This document shows, piece by piece, positions 43,373-50,530 of a stretch of DNA of 64,000 nucleotides (position 1 is the stretch's first letter; each line of letters begins with the position of its first letter). The stretch is from the IMG/VR virus record IMGVR_UViG_3300009684_000032, positions 1 to 64,000 of that record, one strand, 5' to 3'. This stretch comes from a virus. The position numbers were made by a program, and so were the translations under genes. Under the pieces are notes generated by a model. It searched no databases, was not told where the DNA came from, and saw nothing but the letters and a program-made list of their open reading frames with translations.

Positions 43373-44188
43373 TTATCCTTTTTTTACAAATTCTGGTTTA
43401 TTTGGTGCCCGCGGAGAGGAAAAGTTGACACGTTTGCCGTTGGCATCTTGATAGAATTTATACAAGTGTGCTGCACCGTCATCGAAATTGCCTTCTGCTC
43501 CCAATCCACTGCGCGGCGTAGGATTGGGGACATTACCTGCAACCTTTGTCACAGGCTTAGGTGTATCGTATCTTGCATTAAAATCTGCCATATCTTGTAC
43601 AGGCTCTAATGGTTTTACTTTGTTCATATCCAACCAAGTAAACAATGGCGCTGGCGCATTGTATTCGTCAGTTGGTCTAGTTTGTTTTATAGATGCTAGA
43701 TAATCTAAGAAACGTTTGTTATAAGCATCGCCGTATATATCTGTAGTAACCGGCTGCTCTACATCCTGATACATTCTATCAGTGCTTAGACGAGGTGCAG
43801 CTTTTAAATCCATGTCTGCTGCTTTTTTTCTAAACCCAAGATCAATTATGTGACGATCCACATTTGTTTCTACAGGTTCCGTTGCAGTACGCACAACTAT
43901 TAGTTTTTCAGCAACGTTTAACACATCGCGCAGGCCTTGCATAGTAACATAACTGCTAAGCGGCTGTCCTGTTATGAAATTGATTTGATATACAGTGTGA
44001 TTTTGCACATCTATGAAATCCATATTGTCGCCTGCTAGCAGTTGCGGTGCAGTAATGTCCATCAAATTAAATTGCTGTAGATAATTTGCTAATGACGTGC
44101 ATTGTTCTTCAGTTGGTTCTACAACCAACTTAATTACATAGCCGTATTCTCTAGCATTTTCTGCTAGATATTGCTTAAATGACTTCAT
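43373..44188 (-). CDS. Probable internal/prohead protein with T4-like capsid-targeting sequence
   Basis: MKSFKQYLAE-NAREYGY matches the T4 internal-protein signal MKTYQEFIAE in length and pattern, and L-A-E is a good gp21-type cleavage site. The following domain (YVIKLVVEPTEEQCTSLANYLQQFNLMDITAPQLL, HTVYQINFITGQPLSSYVTMQGLRDVLN, LIVVRTATEPVE) resembles small head proteins of T4-like phages. The C-terminal half is disordered and Pro-rich. A CTAAATAA promoter variant lies 25 bases upstream, with GGAG before the ATG. Confidence 0.75.
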   Translation of the reverse strand: MKSFKQYLAENAREYGYVIKLVVEPTEEQCTSLANYLQQFNLMDITAPQLLAGDNMDFIDVQNHTVYQINFITGQPLSSYVTMQGLRDVLNVAEKLIVVRTATEPVETNVDRHIIDLGFRKKAADMDLKAAPRLSTDRMYQDVEQPVTTDIYGDAYNKRFLDYLASIKQTRPTDEYNAPAPLFTWLDMNKVKPLEPVQDMADFNARYDTPKPVTKVAGNVPNPTPRSGLGAEGNFDDGAAHLYKFYQDANGKRVNFSSPRAPNKPEFVKKG

Positions 44189-44211
44189 GGTATGAGAAGC
44201 TCCAATGTGAG

Positions 44212-44219
44212 TTATTTAG
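44212..44219 (-). promoter_or_regulatory. Late promoter variant, CTAAATAA
   Basis: CTAAATAA overlaps the stop codon of the small-terminase gene and lies 24 bases before the ATG at 44188. Confidence 0.45.
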
Positions 44220-44748
44220 TCCCATCTTGTATTTCACCTAGCTGTTTCAACAACTCATTGCGATCGAGCATTGTGGCTTTGCCTTCTACAGCAGGGTTTG
44301 CAGTAGCAGGTTTGTATGCTCTATCCATTTTCAGTTTGTCCAGTTGCAGTTTTAGCATTTTGAGTTTTTTATCTACTTTGCTATTTTTAGCATCTACGGC
44401 AATTTTTAACATTTGACTGCTGCTGCTGAATATCTCACCAGCATGACGAATTTCCACATTCATACCTAGATCTTGTAAATCTTTGTGTGCTTGTATTGCA
44501 AGACCGGCTAATTCGTCCATTTCATCGTCGTGTACATCTCTGCCACGAGCAGCACTCAATTGCTTATCAATTTGTTCTGCTAGTTCCAGTGCAGATTTCA
44601 TAGCAGTATTAGATACCAGCTGTGAATCATCTACGACATTGTCTGCTATATCTTCATCTAATGTGCCGTCTTCGATGTCAACTTCTACTTCAGTTGACAT
44701 ACTATCAATATCAAATGTATTTTCAAGTGTTCTAAAACGTTTGCTCAT
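44212..44748 (-). CDS. 16: Terminase small subunit, gp16-like
   Basis: The 178-residue protein has an acidic N-terminus and a helical core: MKSALELAEQIDKQLSAARGRDVHDDEMDELAGLAIQAHKDLQDLGMNVE, then GEIFSSSSQMLKIAVDAKNSKVDKKLKMLKLQLDKLKMD. This pattern matches the small terminase (gp16) of marine T4-like phages; T4 gp16 is 164 residues. It forms rings that regulate gp17 during packaging. It overlaps the gp4-type gene (ATGA). Confidence 0.78.
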   Translation of the reverse strand: MSKRFRTLENTFDIDSMSTEVEVDIEDGTLDEDIADNVVDDSQLVSNTAMKSALELAEQIDKQLSAARGRDVHDDEMDELAGLAIQAHKDLQDLGMNVEIRHAGEIFSSSSQMLKIAVDAKNSKVDKKLKMLKLQLDKLKMDRAYKPATANPAVEGKATMLDRNELLKQLGEIQDGTK

Positions 44749-45188
44749 TTACGACCTGCCTTTGGTTTAGTTATGTAAATATCGTTCTCGGTTAGAACTC
44801 TAAATGTCATTCCGTTTTTCTTACACCATAACATGGCAGCAGACCATTTAGCAGTGTTTATCAATATAACTGCCTGATCTCTCTTATTTTTTGCACTTTC
44901 CATCAGTGCTTCTTTCATTGGTTTAACTTCTACAATTTCTGCTCTACGCTGCCCGTTTTTGTCTTGATACAGCACCATAAAGTCTGGTATATATCTACGT
45001 TGCTCACCTGTTAAAGGATTAACATAAGGTATGCTTATACTTTCGCTTGCCCATTGCAATACACTAGGATGAGTATCCAAGAAGTTCATAACTGTTAATT
45101 CCCAACTGGATCTGAATGTGGGTTTTGAATTACCTACTAGCTTGGCTGGGTTTTTTGGAACAAATAATCCCTGACTGTATTTTGCCAT
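44745..45188 (-). CDS. 4: Head-completion nuclease, gp4 family
   Basis: The start at 45188 (MAKYSQGLFVPKNPAKLVG) follows the stop of the upstream gene by one base. SSWELTVMNFLDTHP, then IPYVNPLTGEQRRYIPDFMVLYQD and AEIVEVKP, is the characteristic TnsA/PD-(D/E)XK-like core of the T4 gp4 head-completion family; Glu, PDF and ExK residues are present. In T4 gp4 acts after packaging so that tails can join. The length of 147 residues is close to T4 gp4 (150). Confidence 0.88.
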   Translation of the reverse strand: MAKYSQGLFVPKNPAKLVGNSKPTFRSSWELTVMNFLDTHPSVLQWASESISIPYVNPLTGEQRRYIPDFMVLYQDKNGQRRAEIVEVKPMKEALMESAKNKRDQAVILINTAKWSAAMLWCKKNGMTFRVLTENDIYITKPKAGRK

Positions 45189-45189
45189 A

Positions 45190-45666
45190 TCATACACCCA
45201 TTGCTGCGATAATAGTAGGACCAAGTGTGGGATTATTACTCCAGTTTGGACTGAGATTTAAACCAACGTAACCTATTTGACTACTGGGATCTCGTACACT
45301 GTTTATTGTGTAAAGAAAGTCGTTTAACAATATTCCCTGTTTAAATAGATTCTGTATAGGCTGTCCTGTTTGATTTGCATAATATGTTGCAAGGTTCGCT
45401 AATACTTCTATTAGTTCGTCTGGCACACCTTGCCCGCCAAATAGACCTTTAGCAAGATTGTAAGTCTGTGATTGCATACCTGCTACATAGCGTGCAGGTG
45501 CTTGTGATAAACCATAGTTAGTTGCATCATTTGTTGCAGATATTGGATTGCCTGCACCGTTGGCAAATTGCCAGTTACCGCTACGATTTACAACTTGTAA
45601 CTGGCCACTGTTGAGTGCCAGTTGTTTACGTATGCTGTTTAGTATTATATCTTTATTAACAGCCAT
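45190..45666 (-). CDS. Conserved baseplate-region protein, 158 residues
   Basis: MAVNKDIILNSIRKQLALNSGQLQVVNRSGNWQFANG begins a protein with a clear relative in many marine T4-like phages (GLSQAPARYVAGMQSQTYNLAKGLFGG, then LATYYANQTGQPIQNLFKQG). It sits between the tube-like protein and the gp4 gene. Its T4 equivalent may be a baseplate wedge protein such as gp53, but I cannot show that. Start overlaps the upstream stop (TAATG). Confidence 0.65.
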   Translation of the reverse strand: MAVNKDIILNSIRKQLALNSGQLQVVNRSGNWQFANGAGNPISATNDATNYGLSQAPARYVAGMQSQTYNLAKGLFGGQGVPDELIEVLANLATYYANQTGQPIQNLFKQGILLNDFLYTINSVRDPSSQIGYVGLNLSPNWSNNPTLGPTIIAAMGV

Positions 45667-46946
45667 TAATATGTTCCCTGTGGTGTATACGGTGCACCAG
45701 CACCGCCACTGTTGCCGCTATTACCAAATGTAATACCTCTAACTGGTGGTGTTTGTAATCCACCACCGCCAAAGTTGTGACTGCCGAACGACCCCAATGT
45801 GCTGTTATTAGGATTATTAACCACACTAAAGCTAGATAAAAACGATTCAGCTATAGCAGTTGTAGTTTTAGGCAATTTGCCAAATGGCAGTCCAGATAAC
45901 ACATTACCGAGCACTTGACCTACTATATTGTCACTATAAGACGAGCTTAACGAATTTGTTGAATATACATTGTCAAATGCATCTGATGCATTGCTATACG
46001 TAATTGCACTAGGGGTACCAAGTGTGGTACCCAGTCCATTTTGTATGCCGCCGCCTGTACGAGTAAATGCGTTATAACTTACTTGAGACAATCCAAAATT
46101 AGCAATAGCACTTGCAGCCGTACCCAATATACTACCAGGCGATTGCTGCCCGGCAATAAACTGGCTTAGTACATTGTCTACTATGCCGTTTAATGAATCT
46201 TGTATAACTCCGGATGTTCCCACATCCGGTTCCACTGCCGGCGGGCCCACATCAAATCCAAATTGTGCAGCAATGGCAGGCGTTATTATTGCACTTGGAT
46301 CATAATTTATTGTTTCGTATGCAATTTGCATATCAATATCAGAAAGTTGCTCGCCGTCACTTTGATATGATTTAAAATTAACAGATGTAATTTTAGGATT
46401 AAGATAACTTACCCTAGTATATCGTTTACCAAATATTGCATAAACATCCAACCTTGTAAAGAAATTAACTTCTTCTGTTAATGGTCTAAGACCCCATCCT
46501 GTATCATCGCTGAATGTAGGAGAAACCGTGCTTTGCGACATTGTATACGGAGTTTTTTGTCTACCATCACCGAAATAATAAGTGAAATATTGACGCCACA
46601 TATCTAATGGTTTGTTATCAACTGTATCCCATAGTGTAACATTGACAGGCCTGTAATCAGTATTGGTATATATTACTCGTTTACGATTGTATTGATTCAA
46701 CGTCTTGGTTTTTAATTCAACGTTGGGTTTATCTATCTTTTTAATTTTAAAACTAATGCCATCAACACCTCCCAATGCACGTAGCCACGGGTATATGATT
46801 GCTGCTTGGCTATTAACTACAAAATTAGCATAGTACATCCACTGATAACGTGGAACAGCATACATGTACTGGCCTGGGCTTTGAGCCCCGAATAACCAGT
46901 CTGCATATTGTTTATTACGGAATGTGGTAATTTGTGATTGAGCCAT
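45666..46946 (-). CDS. Tail-tube-like baseplate protein (gp48/gp54-like?), 426 residues
   Basis: The N-terminal half reads as a tail-tube-type beta barrel: VDGISFKIKKIDKPNVELKTKTLNQYNRKRVIYTNTDYRPVNVTLWDTVDN, then MWRQYFTYYFGDGRQKT and RLDVYAIFGKRYTRVSYLNPKITSV. The C-terminal half is Ser/Gly/Asn-rich and low complexity. Position between gp19 and gp4 suggests a baseplate-tube junction protein of the gp48/gp54 kind. A terminator isolates it from gp19, and a TATAAATA sits only five bases before the ATG, with no Shine-Dalgarno sequence. Its late mRNA may be leaderless. Confidence 0.65.
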   Translation of the reverse strand: MAQSQITTFRNKQYADWLFGAQSPGQYMYAVPRYQWMYYANFVVNSQAAIIYPWLRALGGVDGISFKIKKIDKPNVELKTKTLNQYNRKRVIYTNTDYRPVNVTLWDTVDNKPLDMWRQYFTYYFGDGRQKTPYTMSQSTVSPTFSDDTGWGLRPLTEEVNFFTRLDVYAIFGKRYTRVSYLNPKITSVNFKSYQSDGEQLSDIDMQIAYETINYDPSAIITPAIAAQFGFDVGPPAVEPDVGTSGVIQDSLNGIVDNVLSQFIAGQQSPGSILGTAASAIANFGLSQVSYNAFTRTGGGIQNGLGTTLGTPSAITYSNASDAFDNVYSTNSLSSSYSDNIVGQVLGNVLSGLPFGKLPKTTTAIAESFLSSFSVVNNPNNSTLGSFGSHNFGGGGLQTPPVRGITFGNSGNSGGAGAPYTPQGTY

Positions 46947-46951
46947 GAAAA

Positions 46952-46959
46952 TATTTATA
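46952..46959 (-). promoter_or_regulatory. T4-like late promoter abutting the ATG, TATAAATA
   Basis: An exact TATAAATA separated from the ATG at 46946 by TTTTC. With the T4 spacing of about six bases from the motif to +1, the transcript would start at the A of the ATG. Confidence 0.65.
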
Positions 46960-46964
46960 CAAAT

Positions 46965-46993
46965 AAAAAAGCTGCCCGAAAGGCAGCTTTTTT
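46965..46993 (-). terminator. Terminator after the tail-tube gene
   Basis: A perfect 12-base stem (AAAAAAGCTGCC with GGCAGCTTTTTT) and a five-base loop, followed on the minus strand by ATTTG. It is 25 bases after the gp19 stop. Confidence 0.93.
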
Positions 46994-47017
46994 AAATCTG
47001 TATTTTAGTAAAGTATA

Positions 47018-47614
47018 TTAGCCTACTTGTATACCAACACCTGTGTTAGGCGCAGTCTGAGGCATAATGGTATTGTCCTGTGTTGCGTTGTCATAACGAA
47101 TAGTCATGGTAATCATCATACTATCGCTGTTTTCATAGTTAAAGCTGTCATATCCTACTTTTTCTAAGAAACAACCTTCTAAATACCAATTTTCTAATAC
47201 ACCGCTATTGCTACCATCAAGAGTTTCAATCTGTGTGGTAAATTTGTAGTTAATACCTGCAAGCGCACTGGTTTGATCAAAGTGGTTCATTTGTTTTTGT
47301 AATTGAGTCGCCACTAGTCTACTAGCACTGCTGTTTACATCATCGCGCAATTTAAGTTCAATGGAATCCCATTCAGGTTTACCGGACATATACATAATGT
47401 TGTTATAACTGTGAACTTTGGTGGGAGTCGATGTGATTGACGGTCTACCGCATTCTGATACTTGTCTTGTTAGTTCGATAGCAGCACCTGTCGGGCCAAA
47501 ACTTTGCATACTAACTCTAAAGCGATATTTCAGCTTAGGCATTAATATACCAAGGCCACTAGTACCAGGTACTATAGGTACGCCAAACTTGCTTAGTGTG
47601 GGCTGAAATGCCAT
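47018..47614 (-). CDS. 19: Tail tube protein gp19
   Basis: The 198-residue protein follows the T4 gp19 pattern: KLKYRFRVSMQSFGPTG, LTRQVSECGRPSITSTPTKVHSYNNIMYMSGKPEWDSIELKLRDDV, VATQLQKQMNHFDQTSA, YKFTTQIETLDG, and a final MTIRYDNATQDN. T4 gp19 is 163 residues. Hexameric rings form the inner tube of the contractile tail. It has its own TATAAATA promoter, AAGGAG ribosome site and terminator, which fits high late expression. The sheath gene (gp18), usually its neighbour, is not in the window. Confidence 0.93.
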   Translation of the reverse strand: MAFQPTLSKFGVPIVPGTSGLGILMPKLKYRFRVSMQSFGPTGAAIELTRQVSECGRPSITSTPTKVHSYNNIMYMSGKPEWDSIELKLRDDVNSSASRLVATQLQKQMNHFDQTSALAGINYKFTTQIETLDGSNSGVLENWYLEGCFLEKVGYDSFNYENSDSMMITMTIRYDNATQDNTIMPQTAPNTGVGIQVG

Positions 47615-47640
47615 GGAATAAATCTCCTTCTTTGCATTAG

Positions 47641-47648
47641 TATTTATA
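47641..47648 (-). promoter_or_regulatory. T4-like late promoter, TATAAATA
   Basis: An exact TATAAATA, 27 bases before the gp19 ATG, with AAGGAG in the leader. Confidence 0.75.
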
Positions 47649-47685
47649 TCAACGACGTCTTTATAAAACTACAGGTGTGTTGAAG

Positions 47686-48273
47686 TTAAATATTATGATT
47701 ATACAGTACCACTGCTACCAGATGTATACGATCTTCTTTACTAGCATTTACAGCGGTATGCAATGGTAGTGTGTTTGTTTCCCACCATGTAGATGCAGTC
47801 AAATGTTGTACTTCATTTTCAATTATCATAAAACAACCTTCTTGGGTTTTAATTGGATAATGTATACGTATATTAGCGTCTGTATGCCAACTCAGACAAG
47901 TTTTAGGTTTGGATTTCATAATGCGAACTCTGCCTAATTTATAACGTTTAGCAAGTTCATTATATACATGTTCAAATAACGTATGTTTAAATTGAGAACA
48001 CATTGTAGAGAAATCAGATTCAGTATAAGGGGTGTCATATTTTTTGACTTCTATACGCTCATTACCAAACTGATCTATAATTTGTTTAGATGCAGACCAA
48101 TCATGTGTTAAACTGCCGCAGCCTTTTAAAAAATCGTCGGGTGCATCTACTGTAGTATTAAGACAAATTTGATTGTCATTACTCCACTTAATTGCATTAT
48201 TATGCAGCATTGAATTTAATTCACTATACAAATCGTAAATAGGCAAGCCTGTTAATTTACTAAAATTAGTCAC
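47686..48273 (-). CDS. Aspartyl/asparaginyl beta-hydroxylase-like Fe(II)/2OG oxygenase
   Basis: The C-terminal half (from about residue 110) reads KPKTCLSWHTDANIRIHYPIKTQEGCFMIIENEVQHL, then LPLHTAVNASKEDRIHLVAVVL. The HTD, distal His and following Arg fit the iron and 2-oxoglutarate sites of the aspartyl/asparaginyl hydroxylase family. The N-terminal half is not recognised. The GTG start (48273) overlaps the SDR gene by eight bases. Substrate unknown. It is the first gene of the accessory island after the tail genes. Confidence 0.7.
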   Translation of the reverse strand: MTNFSKLTGLPIYDLYSELNSMLHNNAIKWSNDNQICLNTTVDAPDDFLKGCGSLTHDWSASKQIIDQFGNERIEVKKYDTPYTESDFSTMCSQFKHTLFEHVYNELAKRYKLGRVRIMKSKPKTCLSWHTDANIRIHYPIKTQEGCFMIIENEVQHLTASTWWETNTLPLHTAVNASKEDRIHLVAVVLYNHNI

Positions 48274-48772
48274 TTAAAATTATCTCCACTGCGTCGTTAA
48301 TAGATATGTAATCACTTTCGGTAAATTGTGTATATTTTGCTAATATTTTAGGAGTTCCTACATATCCAAACCATTTGTATTTAACTTGAACAGCAGTTGT
48401 AATACGAGACAGATCGTCTGATAATGTACGCAATGCACGTTTATGCATGCTATATTCTAATAAATGCGAACGATTGTAATCTAGCACAATGTTATTTTCT
48501 GCAATTCTGCTACCGACATTAATAATTACTTTATGCTGGTCTCTCCATGCATGCCACAATTCTAGACACATCTCAGACTGCCCGAAGCCTGCCGGCGCAT
48601 TGTTAATAAACACGTCGCAGTTGTATACCTCTTGTATTATTTGTTTACGAATACTGCGTAGCGATATATCGTATCCAGTGGATTTGCTAAAACCAATGGC
48701 ATTAGGCGATAGCTTATCATATAGCGCAGCGCCTATACCATAAGTGTGTCCTGTAATAGCATATGTTGTCAT
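48266..48772 (-). CDS. Short-chain dehydrogenase/reductase-like protein
   Basis: The 168-residue protein is a short SDR. TYAITGHTYGIGAALYDKL is the NAD(P)-binding glycine motif, CDVFINNAPAGFGQ is the NNAG-like motif, and YSMHKRALRTL has the catalytic Y-x3-K. Typical SDRs are about 250 residues, so it lacks most of the substrate-binding C-terminus. ATG 48772 directly follows a small open frame (TAACATG). It may reduce or oxidise an intermediate of the neighbouring pathway; that is inference. Confidence 0.75.
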   Translation of the reverse strand: MTTYAITGHTYGIGAALYDKLSPNAIGFSKSTGYDISLRSIRKQIIQEVYNCDVFINNAPAGFGQSEMCLELWHAWRDQHKVIINVGSRIAENNIVLDYNRSHLLEYSMHKRALRTLSDDLSRITTAVQVKYKWFGYVGTPKILAKYTQFTESDYISINDAVEIILSD

Positions 48773-48773
48773 G

Positions 48774-48860
48774 TTATAATCTACCAAATTTCAATTGTTG
48801 ATGCACCAATGTAGTGTTATTATGCAACTGACATACGGGCATCTCTGTCATAATTATCAT
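48774..48860 (-). CDS. 28-residue small open frame coupled to the SDR gene
   Basis: MIIMTEMPVCQLHNNTTLVHQ... ends one base before the SDR ATG. AAGGA lies 8 bases before its own ATG. It could be a leader peptide for translational coupling, a small protein, or chance. It has one Cys and two His. Confidence 0.4.
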   Translation of the reverse strand: MIIMTEMPVCQLHNNTTLVHQQLKFGRL

Positions 48861-48985
48861 TTTAAAATCCTTGTTATAGAACATAAAACATTACATATAT
48901 TTGTAAGCAACGTGTTTATAACGTACTAACTTTTATAGTATACAGCGCAGAATTCATCGATGTCATTATTCAAATTACCGTCAAC
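48861..48985. other. AT-rich divergent intergenic region
   Basis: About 125 bases between the minus-strand unit (28-residue frame and SDR) and the tandem promoter of the plus operon. No T4-like late motif and no hairpin with a U-tract were seen. A minus-strand promoter for the SDR and hydroxylase genes should lie here, but none matches clearly. Confidence 0.5.
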
Positions 48986-49063
48986 GCGACATAGTTTTAA
49001 ACAGTACATATACTTGTTCATATATTGACGTAGTTTCAAGTGGCACATATACTTGTTTATATT
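48986..49063 (+). promoter_or_regulatory. Tandem 39-bp repeats each carrying a sigma70-like promoter
   Basis: Two adjacent 39-base units share TATACTTGTT and spacing. Unit 1 (48986-49024) has GCGACA, 17 bases, TATACT. Unit 2 (49025-49063) has TTGACG, 17 bases, TATACT. The second is a near-consensus sigma70 promoter, 34 bases before the ATG at 49087. Confidence 0.65.
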
Positions 49064-49086
49064 GAAACATGTAAGGCAGACTTTTC

Positions 49087-50295
49087 ATGACATCAGACCT
49101 AAAAAAGAATTTAGATCCAATTGCACGAGTTCAGGCAAAATTACCAGGCATGAACGTGCCAATGACAGGTGTTCCTGAGAACGACAATATAACACTTCTA
49201 CCGGACCGTCCACCTATTTTTCATAATGTTCCAAATTATGATATTGAAAAGAATCCGTTTTCGTTTCTTTATTTAGATATGACATACAAGTGCAATATGG
49301 AATGTGGATTTTGCGATACTCCTATCAGGCATTACAAAGACATGCCTATTGATATTTTTGAAGACTTGTGTCGAAGATTGCCACGCCCGGTAAACATGCG
49401 ATTTGTGGGTGCTGAACCGACCCTTTATAAAAATTTACACAAAGCAATTGAAATCGGTACAAAATATGGACATCAGCTTGCTATTGTTACCAACGGAATA
49501 CGTCTTTCAAATAAAAACTTTGTAAAAGATTTAAAAAATACCATTGATAACTGTGCAGACCCTAAATTAGTAAATTTATCGGTTTCCCTTAACGGTGGAT
49601 TTGTGAGAGACGATTGGTACGAAACGATTGATCATGATATTAGTCACCGCAAGAAAAAGGTACAAGGACTTGAAAATCTCATTGAAGCCGGATTTAAACG
49701 TATTTGTATTAATGCAATCATTATTAAAAATTTAAATGAGGGTGTTGTACAAGAGTTCTATGACAAAGCTAATAGCTTGCCGCCGGGTGTTATCACCAAT
49801 ATACGATTCCGGTGTGCTGCAAAGCAAGGGCGTTATGTAGAAGGATTGTATGAAAATGAAGATGATCACACATCTTATACCGGAGTTGAACTCAACAACT
49901 ACATTAAGACAATTATTCCAGAGGCAAATGATCCAATCAAATGGATTCGCGATGGTATAAACCCGTCAGACGGTGCAGGCAATCACTTGAACAATCCAAA
50001 GTTGAAGTGCAATCAATGCTGCTTGATGTATTATATCAAACCTAAGCTATGGGTTGCAACTGTTGAATTTGGATCACACAATTCGGCATTATGCTGGAGA
50101 CGTGGACAGTTCGTTACAAGTACGCAAACTATTCAACCTGCACACCACTACATAGATGAACTAAGCAGATATATTAACACCTATATACCAGATGGTATGA
50201 AAACATATTCAGAACATCAGCTTAAGAAAAAGATGTATGATGATTTTCAAGACAAAGGTATCAATCCACTTATATCAACTAACTGGCAAGAATAA
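49087..50295 (+). CDS. Radical SAM enzyme, first gene of plus-strand biosynthetic operon
   Basis: The 402-residue enzyme has TYKCNMECGFCDTPI (C69, C73, C76) as the CxxxCxxC cluster, then MRFVGAEPTLYKNL (the GGEP-like SAM motif) and IVTNGIRLSN. The C-terminus has more cysteines (LKCNQCCLMYY and SALCWRRG), which could hold an auxiliary Fe-S cluster as in SPASM/Twitch enzymes. Such enzymes often modify peptides or small substrates. AAGG is present 12 bases before the ATG. It leads a seven-gene, mostly overlapping operon. Substrate unknown. Confidence 0.88.
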   Translation: MTSDLKKNLDPIARVQAKLPGMNVPMTGVPENDNITLLPDRPPIFHNVPNYDIEKNPFSFLYLDMTYKCNMECGFCDTPIRHYKDMPIDIFEDLCRRLPRPVNMRFVGAEPTLYKNLHKAIEIGTKYGHQLAIVTNGIRLSNKNFVKDLKNTIDNCADPKLVNLSVSLNGGFVRDDWYETIDHDISHRKKKVQGLENLIEAGFKRICINAIIIKNLNEGVVQEFYDKANSLPPGVITNIRFRCAAKQGRYVEGLYENEDDHTSYTGVELNNYIKTIIPEANDPIKWIRDGINPSDGAGNHLNNPKLKCNQCCLMYYIKPKLWVATVEFGSHNSALCWRRGQFVTSTQTIQPAHHYIDELSRYINTYIPDGMKTYSEHQLKKKMYDDFQDKGINPLISTNWQE

Positions 50296-50296
50296 T

Positions 50297-50530
50297 ATGA
50301 AAATAATAGACGTGTATCATCTATCGAATGTCGGTGAATCATATTGGCAACATCTTAAATGGTGTGCATATTCTACCGTTATATTTTCTATAATGCTGGT
50401 ATTAGCAATAATACATGGAATTTTTCCATTCTTGTTGGCTGACATCCCAGATAAAGTTATGATAAATTATGTGAAAAATTTTAAATTACGTAGGGTAGTT
50501 ACCGGACAGGAAGAAAGAAACCCAGAATAA
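50297..50530 (+). CDS. DUF6356-like small membrane protein, 77 residues
   Basis: MKIIDVYHLSNVGESYWQHLKWCAYSTVIFSIMLVLAIIHGIFPFLLADI has the pattern of DUF6356: H-x2-S/N-V-GESY-x2-H, then one or two hydrophobic segments with IHG-x-FPF. The family is typical of alphaproteobacteria, sometimes with capsule or aromatic-compound genes. One membrane helix (about residues 27-47) is visible. The ATG follows the previous stop by one base, and the stop overlaps the next start. A membrane anchor or transport helper for the pathway is possible. Confidence 0.75.
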   Translation: MKIIDVYHLSNVGESYWQHLKWCAYSTVIFSIMLVLAIIHGIFPFLLADIPDKVMINYVKNFKLRRVVTGQEERNPE

